From Candidatus Sulfopaludibacter sp. SbA3 (GTDB lineage Bacteria; Pseudomonadota; Alphaproteobacteria; Caulobacterales; Hyphomonadaceae): 64,000 bases of DNA. Shown in pieces: positions 36,684 through 44,934 of the stretch. The translations under genes were made by a program, and so were the position numbers. Where the stretch lies: contig CAMEDD010000003.1 in NCBI GenBank assembly GCA_945913285.1, forward strand, positions 35,600 through 99,599, written 5' to 3'. How positions within the stretch are numbered: the stretch's first letter is position 1; the number at the start of each line of letters is the position of its first letter. A model generated the notes under the pieces. The model saw only the letters and a list, made by a program, of their open reading frames with translations, had not been told where the DNA came from and did not search any database.

Positions 36684-37036
36684 GGGCAGATCCTGAAGCC
36701 GGATAAACGCGCTAGCCCGCCAGTTGGGCCGACACGTTTTACTGGCGCGGGTCGCTGCGAAAGACAAGCAACCCTGCTGGTAAATGCGCCCGGTGTCGGA
36801 GCTGCTTCAAGCCGCCTCACCCGGCACGTGCCCGCGGGCCTTGCCTCTTCCCGGACCAGGAAATGCCTGCAGGAGAAGTCATTCCCGTCATACGCCTCCC
36901 CAAACAGGCCGTCCTGCCCGGGGAGATAAACCGCCGCCCGCGGCGTGATCGCCTGCTGATAGTCCTCCAGAGCCCGAACTGGCCCGGGCGAAAACCGGGC
37001 CAGCATCTCCGGCTCAGGTGGCCGCGTGAGCGACAT
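36665..37036 (-). pseudogene. Possible truncated GNAT-type acetyltransferase remnant
   Basis: The frame begins at an ATG at 37036, 23 nt after the preceding gene. Its first 75-80 codons have high GC at third positions and protein-like sequence, ending in HFLVREEARPAGTCRVRRLE. That segment looks like the beta-strand pair of an N-acyltransferase (FeeM/autoinducer-synthase-like) fold. After about 36800 codon use becomes random-looking and no family sequence remains, up to a stop inside eda. I read this as a 5' fragment of a lost gene, but a small complete protein is possible. No strong ribosome site. Confidence 0.35.
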
Positions 37037-37059
37037 TTTGCCAGAATCCGGCCGCGCGC

Positions 37060-37614
37060 TTAGGCCGCCTGCTCCTGCGAACCGGGCAGAGGGTTTTGCC
37101 CCCAGAGGTCCGGCAACCCGCCCTCTACCGGCTGGAAACCGAGCGACGCCATCGACCGCTTGCCATCCTCGGTCACCCCGCGCGCAAAGCAGGGCACGGG
37201 CGCGAAAAACTCCTTCCGCGTGCTCCCGGCCGCCATCATCACGCGCCGGCGCGCCTCTTTCGTCGCCCCGGCATAAACGCCGCTGTAGACGCCCGCGCAG
37301 GCCTCGCCCGCGCAGCAGATGTGGGCAAGCGAAAGCGAGGCCGGCACGAAGCTGCCATCGCGCACCGCCGCGACACCCGCCGCGCTCAGCGGCACTGTGA
37401 TGAACACGCCGTCTACCGGATCTCCGGTAACCCAGGCCGCCATGCCCGTCAGACTCTCGATCCAGAGTATCGACGCGGCGGTCGCCATCGCCTGCCCCGT
37501 CAGCCTTTCGGCCAACGCAAGCCCCGCGCCCAGTTCGGCGCAGCTCGCCTTGCGAAACCCGAACTCACCCGCGCGCTGCACGAGCCCGGCATAATCGATG
37601 AAAACTTCCGGCAA
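37060..37614 (-). CDS. GNAT-like protein of unknown function, TTG start
   Basis: The best start is TTG at 37614: a GGAGG lies 6 nt upstream, in frame. The ATG at 37686 has no ribosome site and would add a cysteine/tryptophan-rich leader. The 184-residue product has a C-terminal half resembling acetyltransferase folds: VYAGATKEARRRVMMAA, then FFAPVPCFARGVTEDGKRSM followed by LGFQPVEGG, like the last helix and strand of GNATs. No motif identifies a substrate. It lies 103 nt downstream of the acyl-CoA dehydrogenase pair on the same strand and 23 nt upstream of the possible remnant. Confidence 0.62.
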   Translation of the reverse strand: MPEVFIDYAGLVQRAGEFGFRKASCAELGAGLALAERLTGQAMATAASILWIESLTGMAAWVTGDPVDGVFITVPLSAAGVAAVRDGSFVPASLSLAHICCAGEACAGVYSGVYAGATKEARRRVMMAAGSTRKEFFAPVPCFARGVTEDGKRSMASLGFQPVEGGLPDLWGQNPLPGSQEQAA

Positions 37615-37716
37615 GCAGCGCCTCCACGAACAAGGCCAGAGTGTGCAACACTGGAATACCCTCGCAAACGTGTAAGTCCGCAACAAGTCTGAATTCGCCG
37701 AAAAGTTGCGCCTTGT

Positions 37717-38751
37717 TCAGGCGACCAGCCCCTGCAGCTGCGCCGCTGTTTGACGCGCCTGCTCGGGCGATCCAAACAACTGGCGGTTCACGCCGATCCG
37801 CTTGAACCAGTAGTGCAAGCCCACAAGATCGGTGAAGCCCATCCCGCCATGCACTTCCGTTGCTGTGCGTGCGATAAACGTCCCCGCCTCGGCGAGGTAG
37901 GCCTTCGCGAGGTTCGCCATAACCGGCCCTTCCGCATCGCCGATATCGAGCGCATGCGCCGCGTGCCAGATCAGCGCCCGGCCGGGCTCAAGCTTTGCCG
38001 CCATCTCGGCGCACATATGCTTTACCGCCTGGAACGAGCCGATCACCCGGCCGAACTGCTGGCGCTCGGCCGCATAGGCCACCGCCTTGTCAATCATCGC
38101 CTGCGCCGCGCCCAGCGTATCGGCCGCCACCAGCAAACGCGCCGCAGCGAGGAACCGGTCATTTGCTTTCGCGGTGGACAGCACCTTGACGCCGCTCAGC
38201 GTGACTGCATGGAACGTCCGTGTCCGGTCGATCGTCTGCATGGGGGCAGCCTTCGCGCCCGCGGCATCGACCACATGCAATCCGCCTTTTGCGTCAGCCG
38301 CCAGAAGGTGCGTTGCCTCCTCTGCGCTGATCGCCAGCAAGGCCGTCCCTGACAATTTCCCGGCCTTCAGGCTGAGCCCTGCGCCGTCCCGGCGCGACGC
38401 CATTTCCGTCACCGCCAGCCCGAACTTCGCATCGCCCCCAAGCAGTCCCGGATTGTCCGCCAGGGCAACCGCCGCCAGCGCGCTCGCCAGAAACCGCGAC
38501 GGCGCGATATGATAGCCCAGCGCCTCCTGCACCAGGCACGCGTCGAGGAGGCCGAGGCCCAGTCCGCCTGCCGCTTCCGGCAAAAGCAATGACGCGAGGC
38601 CGAAATCCTCAAGCGCCGCCTCAAGCGCGCGGACGGCGCCCGCATCGCCAACCGCGATCTTGCGGATCTGGTCCAGCGACGCAGACTGCGACAGCACGCC
38701 CTTGAGGCTGTCCTGAAGCATCCGCTGGTCTTCGGAGAGTGAAAATTCCAT
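37717..38751 (-). CDS. Acyl-CoA dehydrogenase (smaller subunit type)
   Basis: 344-residue flavoprotein of the acyl-CoA dehydrogenase superfamily. The N-terminal helical domain (FSLSEDQRMLQDSLKGVL) and C-terminal helical FAD-binding part (ERQQFGRVIGSFQAVKH, TATEVHGGMGFTDLVGLHYW) are present. The central beta-domain is short and lacks a clear catalytic glutamate. Such a shorter subunit commonly pairs with a full-length one in heteromeric dehydrogenases of steroid, terpenoid or CoA-ester catabolism. Here it follows the 39949-38756 gene by 4 nt. The ATG at 38751 (MEFSLSEDQ) is the chosen start. Confidence 0.92.
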   Translation of the reverse strand: MEFSLSEDQRMLQDSLKGVLSQSASLDQIRKIAVGDAGAVRALEAALEDFGLASLLLPEAAGGLGLGLLDACLVQEALGYHIAPSRFLASALAAVALADNPGLLGGDAKFGLAVTEMASRRDGAGLSLKAGKLSGTALLAISAEEATHLLAADAKGGLHVVDAAGAKAAPMQTIDRTRTFHAVTLSGVKVLSTAKANDRFLAAARLLVAADTLGAAQAMIDKAVAYAAERQQFGRVIGSFQAVKHMCAEMAAKLEPGRALIWHAAHALDIGDAEGPVMANLAKAYLAEAGTFIARTATEVHGGMGFTDLVGLHYWFKRIGVNRQLFGSPEQARQTAAQLQGLVA

Positions 38752-38755
38752 GTGC

Positions 38756-39949
38756 TTACGCCTTCGCCAGCTTCGGCTCACGCGGCATGTTCAACCCGCG
38801 TTCCGCAATGATGTTCTTCTGGATCTGTGCCGTGCCGCCGCCGATGATCAGCCCAAGGTCGTACATGTAGCGCCACTGCCAGCTGCCATCGCTGCGCAGA
38901 TGCTCGCCGTCCTCGTACAGGATGCCGAGTTCGCCCAGCGCGTCGATCGCGAGGCGCGCAATCTCGTGGTTCAGGTCACAGCCATTCAGCTTGACGATCA
39001 GCCCGGCGATCCCGGCCTGTTCGCCCTTCAGCCGGCTGGTCGTGATGCGCAGGCCGTTCGCCTGCATCGCATAGACCTCTGCCTGTAGCTGCATCAGCCG
39101 GTCACACAGCATGGGATTGGCGATCAACGGCTGTCCGTTCACCGATTCGCCCTTCATCAGCGTCACGAGTTCCAGGAACCGCGCCTTCGTCGCATTCGGA
39201 TCGCCCAGCATCCCGCGCTCGTGTGTCAACGTGGCGTTCGCCACCTGCCAGCCCTTATTCGGCTGATAGATCACACCGCTCTTCGGTACCCGGACATTCG
39301 TGAAGAAGACTTCGTTGAAGTTCGCGCTGCCCGTCATGTCTACCAGCGGACGCACCTCAATGCCCGGCATGGACATGGGGAAGGTGATATACGTAATGCC
39401 CTCATGCTTCTTCGCGGCCGGGTCCGTCCGCACAAGGCAGAAGATCATGTCCGCCTGCTTCGCGGTCGAAGTCCAGATCTTCGAGCCGTTGATCACGTAA
39501 TGATCGCCGTCCTCCACAGCGGACGTGCGCAACGCCGCAAGGTCCGATCCCGCGCCCGGCTCGGAATAGCCTTGGCACCAGATCATCTCGCCTTCGATCG
39601 TGGGGCGGATGTAAGCCTGCTTCTGCGCCTCCGTGCCGAGTTCCAGCAGCGTCGGCACCAGCATCGAAATGCCCTGCCCCGCCATGGGCCCTGGCACGCG
39701 GCTGCGCGCGAATTCCTCGGCGATGATGCGCGCCTTGAGGATGTCCGCCTCACCGCCATACCCGCCATAAGCCTTGGGGATCGTCCGCGCGGCGAGGCCA
39801 TGCTCGATCAACAGCTTCTGCCAGGCAATGCGCCTGGCATTCTTGTAGCCCTTGTCCTCGGACGTGGGGGCCAGATGGCGGTTCTTCGTCAGCGTCTCGG
39901 AGACGTTCGCACGAAAGGCTTCGTATTCGGGATCAAGATCAAGTTTCAT
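38756..39949 (-). CDS. Acyl-CoA dehydrogenase (larger subunit)
   Basis: 397 residues, full-length fold. Motifs include the FAD/substrate segment CQGYSEPGAGSDLAALRTSA, KIWTSTAKQAD, and GGGTAQIQKNIIAERGLNMPR at the end. It begins MKLDLDPEYEAFRANVSETL, the opening of the FadE-like group acting on CoA-thioesters of polycyclic or branched substrates. It probably forms a complex with the next, shorter gene (4-nt gap). The divergent enoyl-CoA hydratase at 40058 shares a 108-nt promoter region, so the three genes may define one beta-oxidation step. Substrate not deducible. Confidence 0.94.
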   Translation of the reverse strand: MKLDLDPEYEAFRANVSETLTKNRHLAPTSEDKGYKNARRIAWQKLLIEHGLAARTIPKAYGGYGGEADILKARIIAEEFARSRVPGPMAGQGISMLVPTLLELGTEAQKQAYIRPTIEGEMIWCQGYSEPGAGSDLAALRTSAVEDGDHYVINGSKIWTSTAKQADMIFCLVRTDPAAKKHEGITYITFPMSMPGIEVRPLVDMTGSANFNEVFFTNVRVPKSGVIYQPNKGWQVANATLTHERGMLGDPNATKARFLELVTLMKGESVNGQPLIANPMLCDRLMQLQAEVYAMQANGLRITTSRLKGEQAGIAGLIVKLNGCDLNHEIARLAIDALGELGILYEDGEHLRSDGSWQWRYMYDLGLIIGGGTAQIQKNIIAERGLNMPREPKLAKA

Positions 39950-40057
39950 AGCGTCATCTCAAGCCCCTGACCCAGCGTCCGGCAAGAGGGACGCTTGCGC
40001 GACGTTGGGTAAGGCCTCTTAGTCCTCCCTCAAGAAACCGCACAGGAGGAATGCCCC

Positions 40058-40822
40058 ATGCCCGTCGAGTATGTCAAAAAAGGTAACGTCGCGATCATCA
40101 CGATGAACCGCCCGGAAGCCCGCAACGCCATCAACGGCGAAATGGCCGCCACGATGGAAGCCGCGCTCGACCAGATGGAATCAGACCCCGAAGTCTGGGT
40201 CGGCATCCTCACCGCTGTCGGCAAGGCCTTCTGCGCGGGCGCGGACCTCAAGGAAATATCCGCCGGAAATGGCGGCGCCCTGTCCACCAAGAAAGGCGGC
40301 TTTGCCGGCATCGCCCGGCGCGAGCGCACCAAGCCGCTCATCGCCGCGATCACCGGCTCCGCCCTCGCCGGCGGCACCGAAGTGGCCCTCTCCTGCGACA
40401 TGATCATCGCTGCGGACGACACGAATTTCGGCCTGCCGGAAGTGAAACGCTCCCTCGTCGCCGGCGCCGGCGGCCTGTTTCGCCTGCCGCGCGTGATCGG
40501 CAAGGCCGTCGCCCTTGAAGTCATCCTCACCGGCGACCCGCTCTCCTCGCAGCGCGCCTACGAGCTCGGCATGGTCAATAAAGTCGTCCCCGAGGCGCAG
40601 GTCATGGACGAAGCCCTGAAGCTCGCCGCCCGCATCACCGCCAACGCCCCGCTCGCCGTCGCCGCCAGCCGCGCCGTTGCCATCGAAGCGACCACCAAGA
40701 CAGATGACGAACTCTGGAAAGCCTCCGGCACCGCGTTCGCAGGCATCGTCGGCACCGAAGACTTCCGCGAAGGCCCGAAAGCCTTCATCGAAAAACGCGC
40801 CCCGGTCTGGAAGGGCAAGTAA
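40058..40822 (+). CDS. Enoyl-CoA hydratase/isomerase family protein
   Basis: 254-residue crotonase-fold enzyme. VAIITMNRPEARNAIN begins the domain, the oxyanion segment is FCAGADLKEIS, and a second turn GSALAGGTEVALSCD follows. A catalytic glutamate is present in FGLPEVKRSL, with the last strands ending in AFIEKRAPVWKGK. It would hydrate 2-enoyl-CoA. AGGAGG sits about 7 nt before the ATG. It is divergent from the acyl-CoA dehydrogenase pair; a strong hairpin ends it, facing trmJ. The family has several reaction types, so an isomerase role is not excluded. Confidence 0.94.
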   Translation: MPVEYVKKGNVAIITMNRPEARNAINGEMAATMEAALDQMESDPEVWVGILTAVGKAFCAGADLKEISAGNGGALSTKKGGFAGIARRERTKPLIAAITGSALAGGTEVALSCDMIIAADDTNFGLPEVKRSLVAGAGGLFRLPRVIGKAVALEVILTGDPLSSQRAYELGMVNKVVPEAQVMDEALKLAARITANAPLAVAASRAVAIEATTKTDDELWKASGTAFAGIVGTEDFREGPKAFIEKRAPVWKGK

Positions 40823-40825
40823 CCG

Positions 40826-40860
40826 CTTCAAGCCCCTCACCCCCGGTGAGGGGCTTGAAG
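40826..40860. terminator. Perfect 16-bp hairpin between convergent genes
   Basis: Arms CTTCAAGCCCCTCACC and its exact complement, loop ccc, immediately after the enoyl-CoA hydratase stop (40822) and 4 nt before the trmJ stop (40865). The stem is long and GC-rich, but no T-run follows on either strand, so it may block read-through by structure, or be a repetitive palindrome. Position between two converging stops supports a terminator role. Confidence 0.6.
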
Positions 40861-40864
40861 CCCT

Positions 40865-41617
40865 CTACGCCTCCGGCTTCACCCGCGCCTTCCCGCGCCC
40901 GAGTGACAGCGCCTTGATCGCGCCCCGGAAGGTCTGCACCTCCTGCTGCGTCCACTGCGCGCGGATCAGCGCGTTGCGTAGGTTGTTGATCATCACCGGT
41001 GTCTTTTCCGGCGGATAGAAATAGCCCGCGCGCTCCAGCTCGCTCTCGAAGTGCTCGAACAGACCGATCACGTCTTCGCGGCTCGCCGGCGCACCGACGC
41101 CTTCATCCTTGCCCGCGAACCGCCCGCCGAGCCCCTCGCCCGCGCCCCACTGGTGGCAGAACACGCCCACCGCCTGCGCGAGGTTCAGTGACGCAAAGCC
41201 GGGGTTCACCGGATAGGTCAGGATCGCGTCGCACAGCGCCACCGCCTCGTTCGGCAGGCCGGACTTCTCGCCCCCGAACAGCACGCCGCACCGCCCGTCA
41301 TGCCCGCGCAGCGCCTCGAGCGCACCCACCGCGTCCATCACTGGCTTTTCCATGCCCCGTGGCCGCGCCGTCGTGGCTACTGCAAAGGTCAGGTCCGCAA
41401 TCGCCGCCTCGAGCGTCGCGAACACGCTGACCTCAACCCCGGATCCCAGCGCGCCCGCCGACATCGCCTCTGCCGAAGCGCTCGGCCACCCATCCCGGGG
41501 CGAGACCAGCCGCAGGTCCGTCAGCCCGAAGTTCAGCATCACCCGCGCTGCCGCGCCGATGTTCTCGCCCAGTTGCGGCGTATGCAGCAGGATCGCAGGA
41601 GCTTGCTGGAGAGCCAT
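40865..41617 (-). CDS. trmJ: tRNA (cytidine/uridine-2'-O-)-methyltransferase TrmJ
   Basis: 250-residue SPOUT methyltransferase modifying position 32 of the tRNA anticodon loop with AdoMet. The start ILLHTPQLGENIGAAARVMLNFG carries the N-terminal arginine motif. GVLFGGEKSGLPNEAVALCD is motif 2 with the knot-forming glycines, and NPGFASLNLAQAVGVFCHQW is motif 3. The TrmJ-like spacing and the C-terminal extension favour TrmJ over TrmH or TrmL. It diverges from icd; both promoters lie in the 76-nt gap. Identity among SPOUT members is likely, not certain. Confidence 0.88.
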   Translation of the reverse strand: MALQQAPAILLHTPQLGENIGAAARVMLNFGLTDLRLVSPRDGWPSASAEAMSAGALGSGVEVSVFATLEAAIADLTFAVATTARPRGMEKPVMDAVGALEALRGHDGRCGVLFGGEKSGLPNEAVALCDAILTYPVNPGFASLNLAQAVGVFCHQWGAGEGLGGRFAGKDEGVGAPASREDVIGLFEHFESELERAGYFYPPEKTPVMINNLRNALIRAQWTQQEVQTFRGAIKALSLGRGKARVKPEA

Positions 41618-41630
41618 GATCTATCCCGTT

Positions 41631-41658
41631 TTGACGCCCGTCCCGCGTCTGCTATAGC
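41631..41658 (+). promoter_or_regulatory. Sigma-70-like promoter of icd
   Basis: TTGACG at 41631-41636 and TATAGC at 41653-41658 are separated by 16 nt, 35 nt before the icd ATG at 41694. An AAGGA ribosome site stands about 10 nt before the start. The hexamers fit the alphaproteobacterial housekeeping consensus with one or two mismatches. Inferred from sequence only. Confidence 0.6.
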
Positions 41659-41693
41659 GCGCATCAAACGGTGAAACGCAAGGATTCCAGAAT

Positions 41694-42911
41694 ATGTCGA
41701 AGATCAAGGTCAAAAACCCGGTTGTGGATATGGACGGCGACGAAATGACCCGGATCATCTGGCAGGTGATCAAGGACAAGCTGATCTTCCCCTATCTCGA
41801 CATCGACCTGAAATACTTCGATCTGGGCATCCAGAAACGCGACGAGACCAACGACCAGATCACGATCGACGCGGCCGAAGCCACAAAGACGTACGGCGTC
41901 GCCGTCAAGTGCGCGACCATCACACCCGACGAGCAGCGCGTCGAAGAATTCGGCCTCAAGAAGATGTGGAAGTCGCCCAACGGCACCATCCGCAACATCC
42001 TTGGCGGCGTCGTGTTCCGCGAGCCGATCGTCATCTCGAACATCCCGCGCCTCGTGCCCGGCTGGACGAAACCCGTGATCATCGGCCGCCATGCCTTCGG
42101 CGACCAGTACCGCGCGACTGACTTCCTCGTGCCCGGCAAAGGCAAGCTGACGATGAAATGGCAAGGCGCCGATGGCCAGGTCATCGAGAAGGAAGTGTAT
42201 GACTTCCCGGACGCCGGCATCGCGATGGGCATGTACAACGTCGACGAGTCGATCCGCGACTTCGCCCGCGCCTGCTTCAACTATGGCCTGCAGCGCGAAA
42301 TGCCGGTCTACCTCTCCACCAAAAACACGATCCTGAAAGCCTATGACGGCCGCTTCAAGGACATCTTCCAGGAGATGTGGGACGCCGAATTCAAAACCAA
42401 GTTCGCCCCCTTCAAAGGCACCTACGAACACCGCCTGATCGACGACATGGTCGCCTCGTGCATGAAATGGTCGGGCGGATACGTCTGGGCCTGTAAGAAC
42501 TATGACGGCGATGTTCAGTCGGACACGGTCGCGCAAGGCTACGGCTCGCTGGGCCTGATGACCTCCGTGCTGCTCTCGCCCGATGGCAACACGGTTGAAG
42601 CCGAAGCCGCGCACGGCACGGTCACCCGCCACTACCGCAACCACCAGAAGGGCGAAGCGACCTCGACGAACTCGATCGCCTCGATCTTCGCCTGGACGCA
42701 GGGCCTCGACCACCGCGGCCGCATGGATGGCACGCCGGACGTGCGCAAGTTCGCCCAGACGCTTGAGCGCGTCGTCATCGAGACCGTGGAGAAGGGCTTC
42801 ATGACGAAAGACCTCGCCCTGCTCGTCGGCCCGGATCAGGGCTACCTGACAACCGAAGGCTTCATCGAGAAAGTCGCGCGCAACTTCGAAGACGCGATGG
42901 CGAAGAGCTGA
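41694..42911 (+). CDS. icd: NADP-dependent isocitrate dehydrogenase
   Basis: 405-residue type II (monomer-fold, eukaryote-like homodimeric) IDH of the TCA cycle. It begins [21 protein letters not shown]. The substrate serine region [20 protein letters not shown], the metal-binding [25 protein letters not shown] and the NADP region [13 protein letters not shown] are all intact. This subclass is common in alphaproteobacteria. A promoter at 41631-41658 and AAGGA ribosome site precede it. A palindrome at 42951-42969 lies about 40 nt past the stop and may end the transcript. Confidence 0.98.
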   Translation: MSKIKVKNPVVDMDGDEMTRIIWQVIKDKLIFPYLDIDLKYFDLGIQKRDETNDQITIDAAEATKTYGVAVKCATITPDEQRVEEFGLKKMWKSPNGTIRNILGGVVFREPIVISNIPRLVPGWTKPVIIGRHAFGDQYRATDFLVPGKGKLTMKWQGADGQVIEKEVYDFPDAGIAMGMYNVDESIRDFARACFNYGLQREMPVYLSTKNTILKAYDGRFKDIFQEMWDAEFKTKFAPFKGTYEHRLIDDMVASCMKWSGGYVWACKNYDGDVQSDTVAQGYGSLGLMTSVLLSPDGNTVEAEAAHGTVTRHYRNHQKGEATSTNSIASIFAWTQGLDHRGRMDGTPDVRKFAQTLERVVIETVEKGFMTKDLALLVGPDQGYLTTEGFIEKVARNFEDAMAKS

Positions 42912-42950
42912 TTGCCAACAGCGCCCGGCCTGCCCGAGCGTGACCGTCCC

Positions 42951-43000
42951 CTCCCCGCACTGCGGGGAGCTTGCGAGGACGGGAAATCGTATAAGATTTC
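42951..43000. repeat. Palindromic extragenic element after icd
   Basis: Two adjacent dyads lie between icd and pnuC: CTCCCCGC-act-GCGGGGAG (42951-42969) and GAAATC-gtataa-GATTTC (42983-43000), joined by ttgcgaggacg. The pattern of a GC hairpin plus this AT dyad resembles dispersed extragenic palindromes of alphaproteobacteria. A related ctccccgca-containing stretch occurs at about 59136. It may also act as the icd terminator. Copy number elsewhere cannot be checked here. Confidence 0.5.
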
Positions 43001-43047
43001 ACGAGCAAGAGGGTGGGGCCCTTGGCAAAACGCGGGCACCCTATGCC

Positions 43048-43737
43048 ATGAGTGACGCGTCCGCCCCCACCCGCCTTGCCGAACTCGCCCTCCCCGCCGC
43101 CCTCGTCCTCGCCTCCACCGCCATCGCTTACGCCGCATGGTCCACCGGTACCGCCAGTGCGCTGGAAGCCGGCGCCTTCGTCACGGGCGCCATCTGCGTC
43201 TGGCTCGTCGTGCGCCAGAGCGTATGGAACTTCCCGCTCGGCCTGCTCAACGTGGCCGCCTATGCCTGGATCTTCTACGAATACCGTCTGTATGCGGACT
43301 CCGGCCTTCAGGTCGTCTATTTCGGCCTGAACCTCGCGGGATGGTACCTCTGGCTGTTTGGCGGCGAGAACCGCACCGAACTGACCGTCCGGCGCACCTC
43401 GGCGCGCGAGCTCGCCCTGATCGCCGTCTTCATCGCAGCGGCCACCACCTTCCTCTGGTGGCTGCTCGGCAAACTCGGCGGCGCGTCGAAGTTCTGGGAC
43501 GCGCTCACCACCTCGATCAGCCTCTCCGCCCAATGGCTCCAAAGCCGCAAGAAACTCGAATGCTGGCACCTCTGGATTCTGGCTGACGTGATCTATGTTC
43601 CGCTCTACATCACCCGCGGTCTCAACCTCACCGCGCTCCTGTACGCCGTCTTCCTCGCCCTCGCCGTCATGGGCCTCCTCGCCTGGCAGAAATCATTGAA
43701 ATCATGGCCCGCACCCGCCCCTTCCGCATCGTCCTGA
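43048..43737 (+). CDS. pnuC: Nicotinamide riboside transporter PnuC
   Basis: 229-residue membrane protein with about seven spans. The first recognisable core, RQSVWNFPLGLLNVAAYAW, is the PnuC signature; later segments include VYFGLNLAGWYLW and the C-terminal EcWHLWILADVIYVPLYI-type helix (WILADVIYVPLYITRG). It facilitates diffusion of nicotinamide riboside (or thiamine/riboflavin precursors in related carriers), trapped by phosphorylation. The start at 43048 (MSDASAPTRL) was chosen over an upstream ATG at 42940, which would translate through the palindromic element. It overlaps the following NadR-like gene by 34 nt, suggesting coupling. Confidence 0.93.
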   Translation: MSDASAPTRLAELALPAALVLASTAIAYAAWSTGTASALEAGAFVTGAICVWLVVRQSVWNFPLGLLNVAAYAWIFYEYRLYADSGLQVVYFGLNLAGWYLWLFGGENRTELTVRRTSARELALIAVFIAAATTFLWWLLGKLGGASKFWDALTTSISLSAQWLQSRKKLECWHLWILADVIYVPLYITRGLNLTALLYAVFLALAVMGLLAWQKSLKSWPAPAPSASS

Positions 43738-44798
43738 TCGGCGCCGAATCCACAGGGAAAACCACGCTCTGCGAGGCGCTCGCTGCGCATTTCGAAACTG
43801 TCTGGGTGCCGGAATATGGCCGCGAGCATTGGGAGAAGAAAATCGCCGAACAGGGCGTACACGGTGAAATTCCGGCCTGGACGGATGACGATTTTGTCCA
43901 CATAGCCGAGGTCCAGAAGAGCCGCGAGAACGAGGCCGCCGCGCGCGCAAACCGCGTGCTGATCTGCGACACGAACGCCTTCGCCACCGCCACCTGGTTT
44001 GAACGCTACGCAGGCAAGCGCCACCCCCCCGTTGACGCCATCGGCGCCCGCGACATCGTGGACCTCTACCTCATTGCGTGTCCGGATGTTCCTTTTGTTC
44101 AGGATGGCGTGCGCGACGGCGAGACCATCCGCGAATGGATGCACATCCGCTTCCTCGAGCTGATCCGTGGCAATGGCTCGCCGCACGTCCTGATTACCGG
44201 CGCCTATGATACGCGCCTCCCGCAGGCCATTGCCGCCATCAACACGCTGCTTGCCCTCGCGCCAAAACCAGCTCCGACGACGCCCTTTATCATCCGGCGC
44301 GCCGCGGAAGCCGACGCCGAACGCCTCGGTCATATCGGGGTTGCCACCTTCGTCGAAACCTATGGCGACCTGATCGACGGTGCAAACCTGTCCGCACACT
44401 GTACAAACCAGCATGCGCGCAGCCTGTATGAGACTTACCTGGCAGATCCTACCTGCGCCCTGTGGCTCGCCGAGCACGCCGAAACAGGCGCGCCCATCGG
44501 CTACGCCCTGAACTGCACGCCGGACCTGCCGGTCCCGCTGGAGCCCGGCGACCGCGAACTGAAGCGCATCTATGCCCTGTCACGCCATCATGGCGCAGGC
44601 CCCGGCCGCGCCATGATGGAGGCCGCCATCGCAGAAGCCCGTGAGCAAGGCGCCCCGCGCCTCCTCCTCGGCACCTATCAGGACAACGCTCGCGCCATCG
44701 CCTTCTACACGCGTCACGGCTTCTCGCTCGCAGGCACGCGCCAGTTCCGCGTCGGCGAACGGGTGTTCGATGATATCGTGATGGCCAAACGGCTTTGA
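43704..44798 (+). CDS. NadR-type nicotinamide riboside kinase fused to a GNAT acetyltransferase
   Basis: 364 residues in two domains. Residues 6-185 form a P-loop kinase like NadR/Ttd14: Walker A GAESTGKTT at 13-21, VPEYGREHWEKK, ICDTNAFATATWFERY. It lacks the NMN-adenylyltransferase domain of E. coli NadR. Residues 192-364 are a complete GNAT domain: IIRRAAEADAERLGHIG opens it, RHHGAGPGRAMMEAAI is the acetyl-CoA loop, and NARAIAFYTRHGFSLAGTRQF closes the fold. The start overlaps pnuC by 34 nt, so transport and NR phosphorylation are linked, and the role of the acetyltransferase is unexplained. Reading frame and codon use are even across the joint. Confidence 0.92.
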   Translation: MARTRPFRIVLIGAESTGKTTLCEALAAHFETVWVPEYGREHWEKKIAEQGVHGEIPAWTDDDFVHIAEVQKSRENEAAARANRVLICDTNAFATATWFERYAGKRHPPVDAIGARDIVDLYLIACPDVPFVQDGVRDGETIREWMHIRFLELIRGNGSPHVLITGAYDTRLPQAIAAINTLLALAPKPAPTTPFIIRRAAEADAERLGHIGVATFVETYGDLIDGANLSAHCTNQHARSLYETYLADPTCALWLAEHAETGAPIGYALNCTPDLPVPLEPGDRELKRIYALSRHHGAGPGRAMMEAAIAEAREQGAPRLLLGTYQDNARAIAFYTRHGFSLAGTRQFRVGERVFDDIVMAKRL

Positions 44799-44801
44799 TG
44801 G

Positions 44802-44918
44802 CCCCGCCCTACCCCTGCCCGTTCCGGGGCGGGGACGGACAAGCGTGCCGGCGAAAGCGATGTCTGCAATACAGAACGGCAGGCCCCCTCACGCTCCGCC
44901 GGTCAGGGTTGGGCCTGC
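44802..44918. terminator. Hairpins between the NadR-GNAT gene and glpX
   Basis: Two inverted repeats in the 136-nt gap between convergent genes: ccccgcc/ggcgggg (44802-44808 with 44828-44834), just after the rightward stop, and gcaggccc/gggcctgc (44879-44886 with 44911-44918), just after the glpX stop. Neither has a T-run. The positions suit a terminator for each gene; the strength is unknown. Confidence 0.4.
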
Positions 44919-44934
44919 GCCCGAAGTCGGAAAG

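Noticed and set aside
41664..42713. 349-codon minus-strand frame opposite icd
   Set aside because: icd is certain; the frame has no family sequence.
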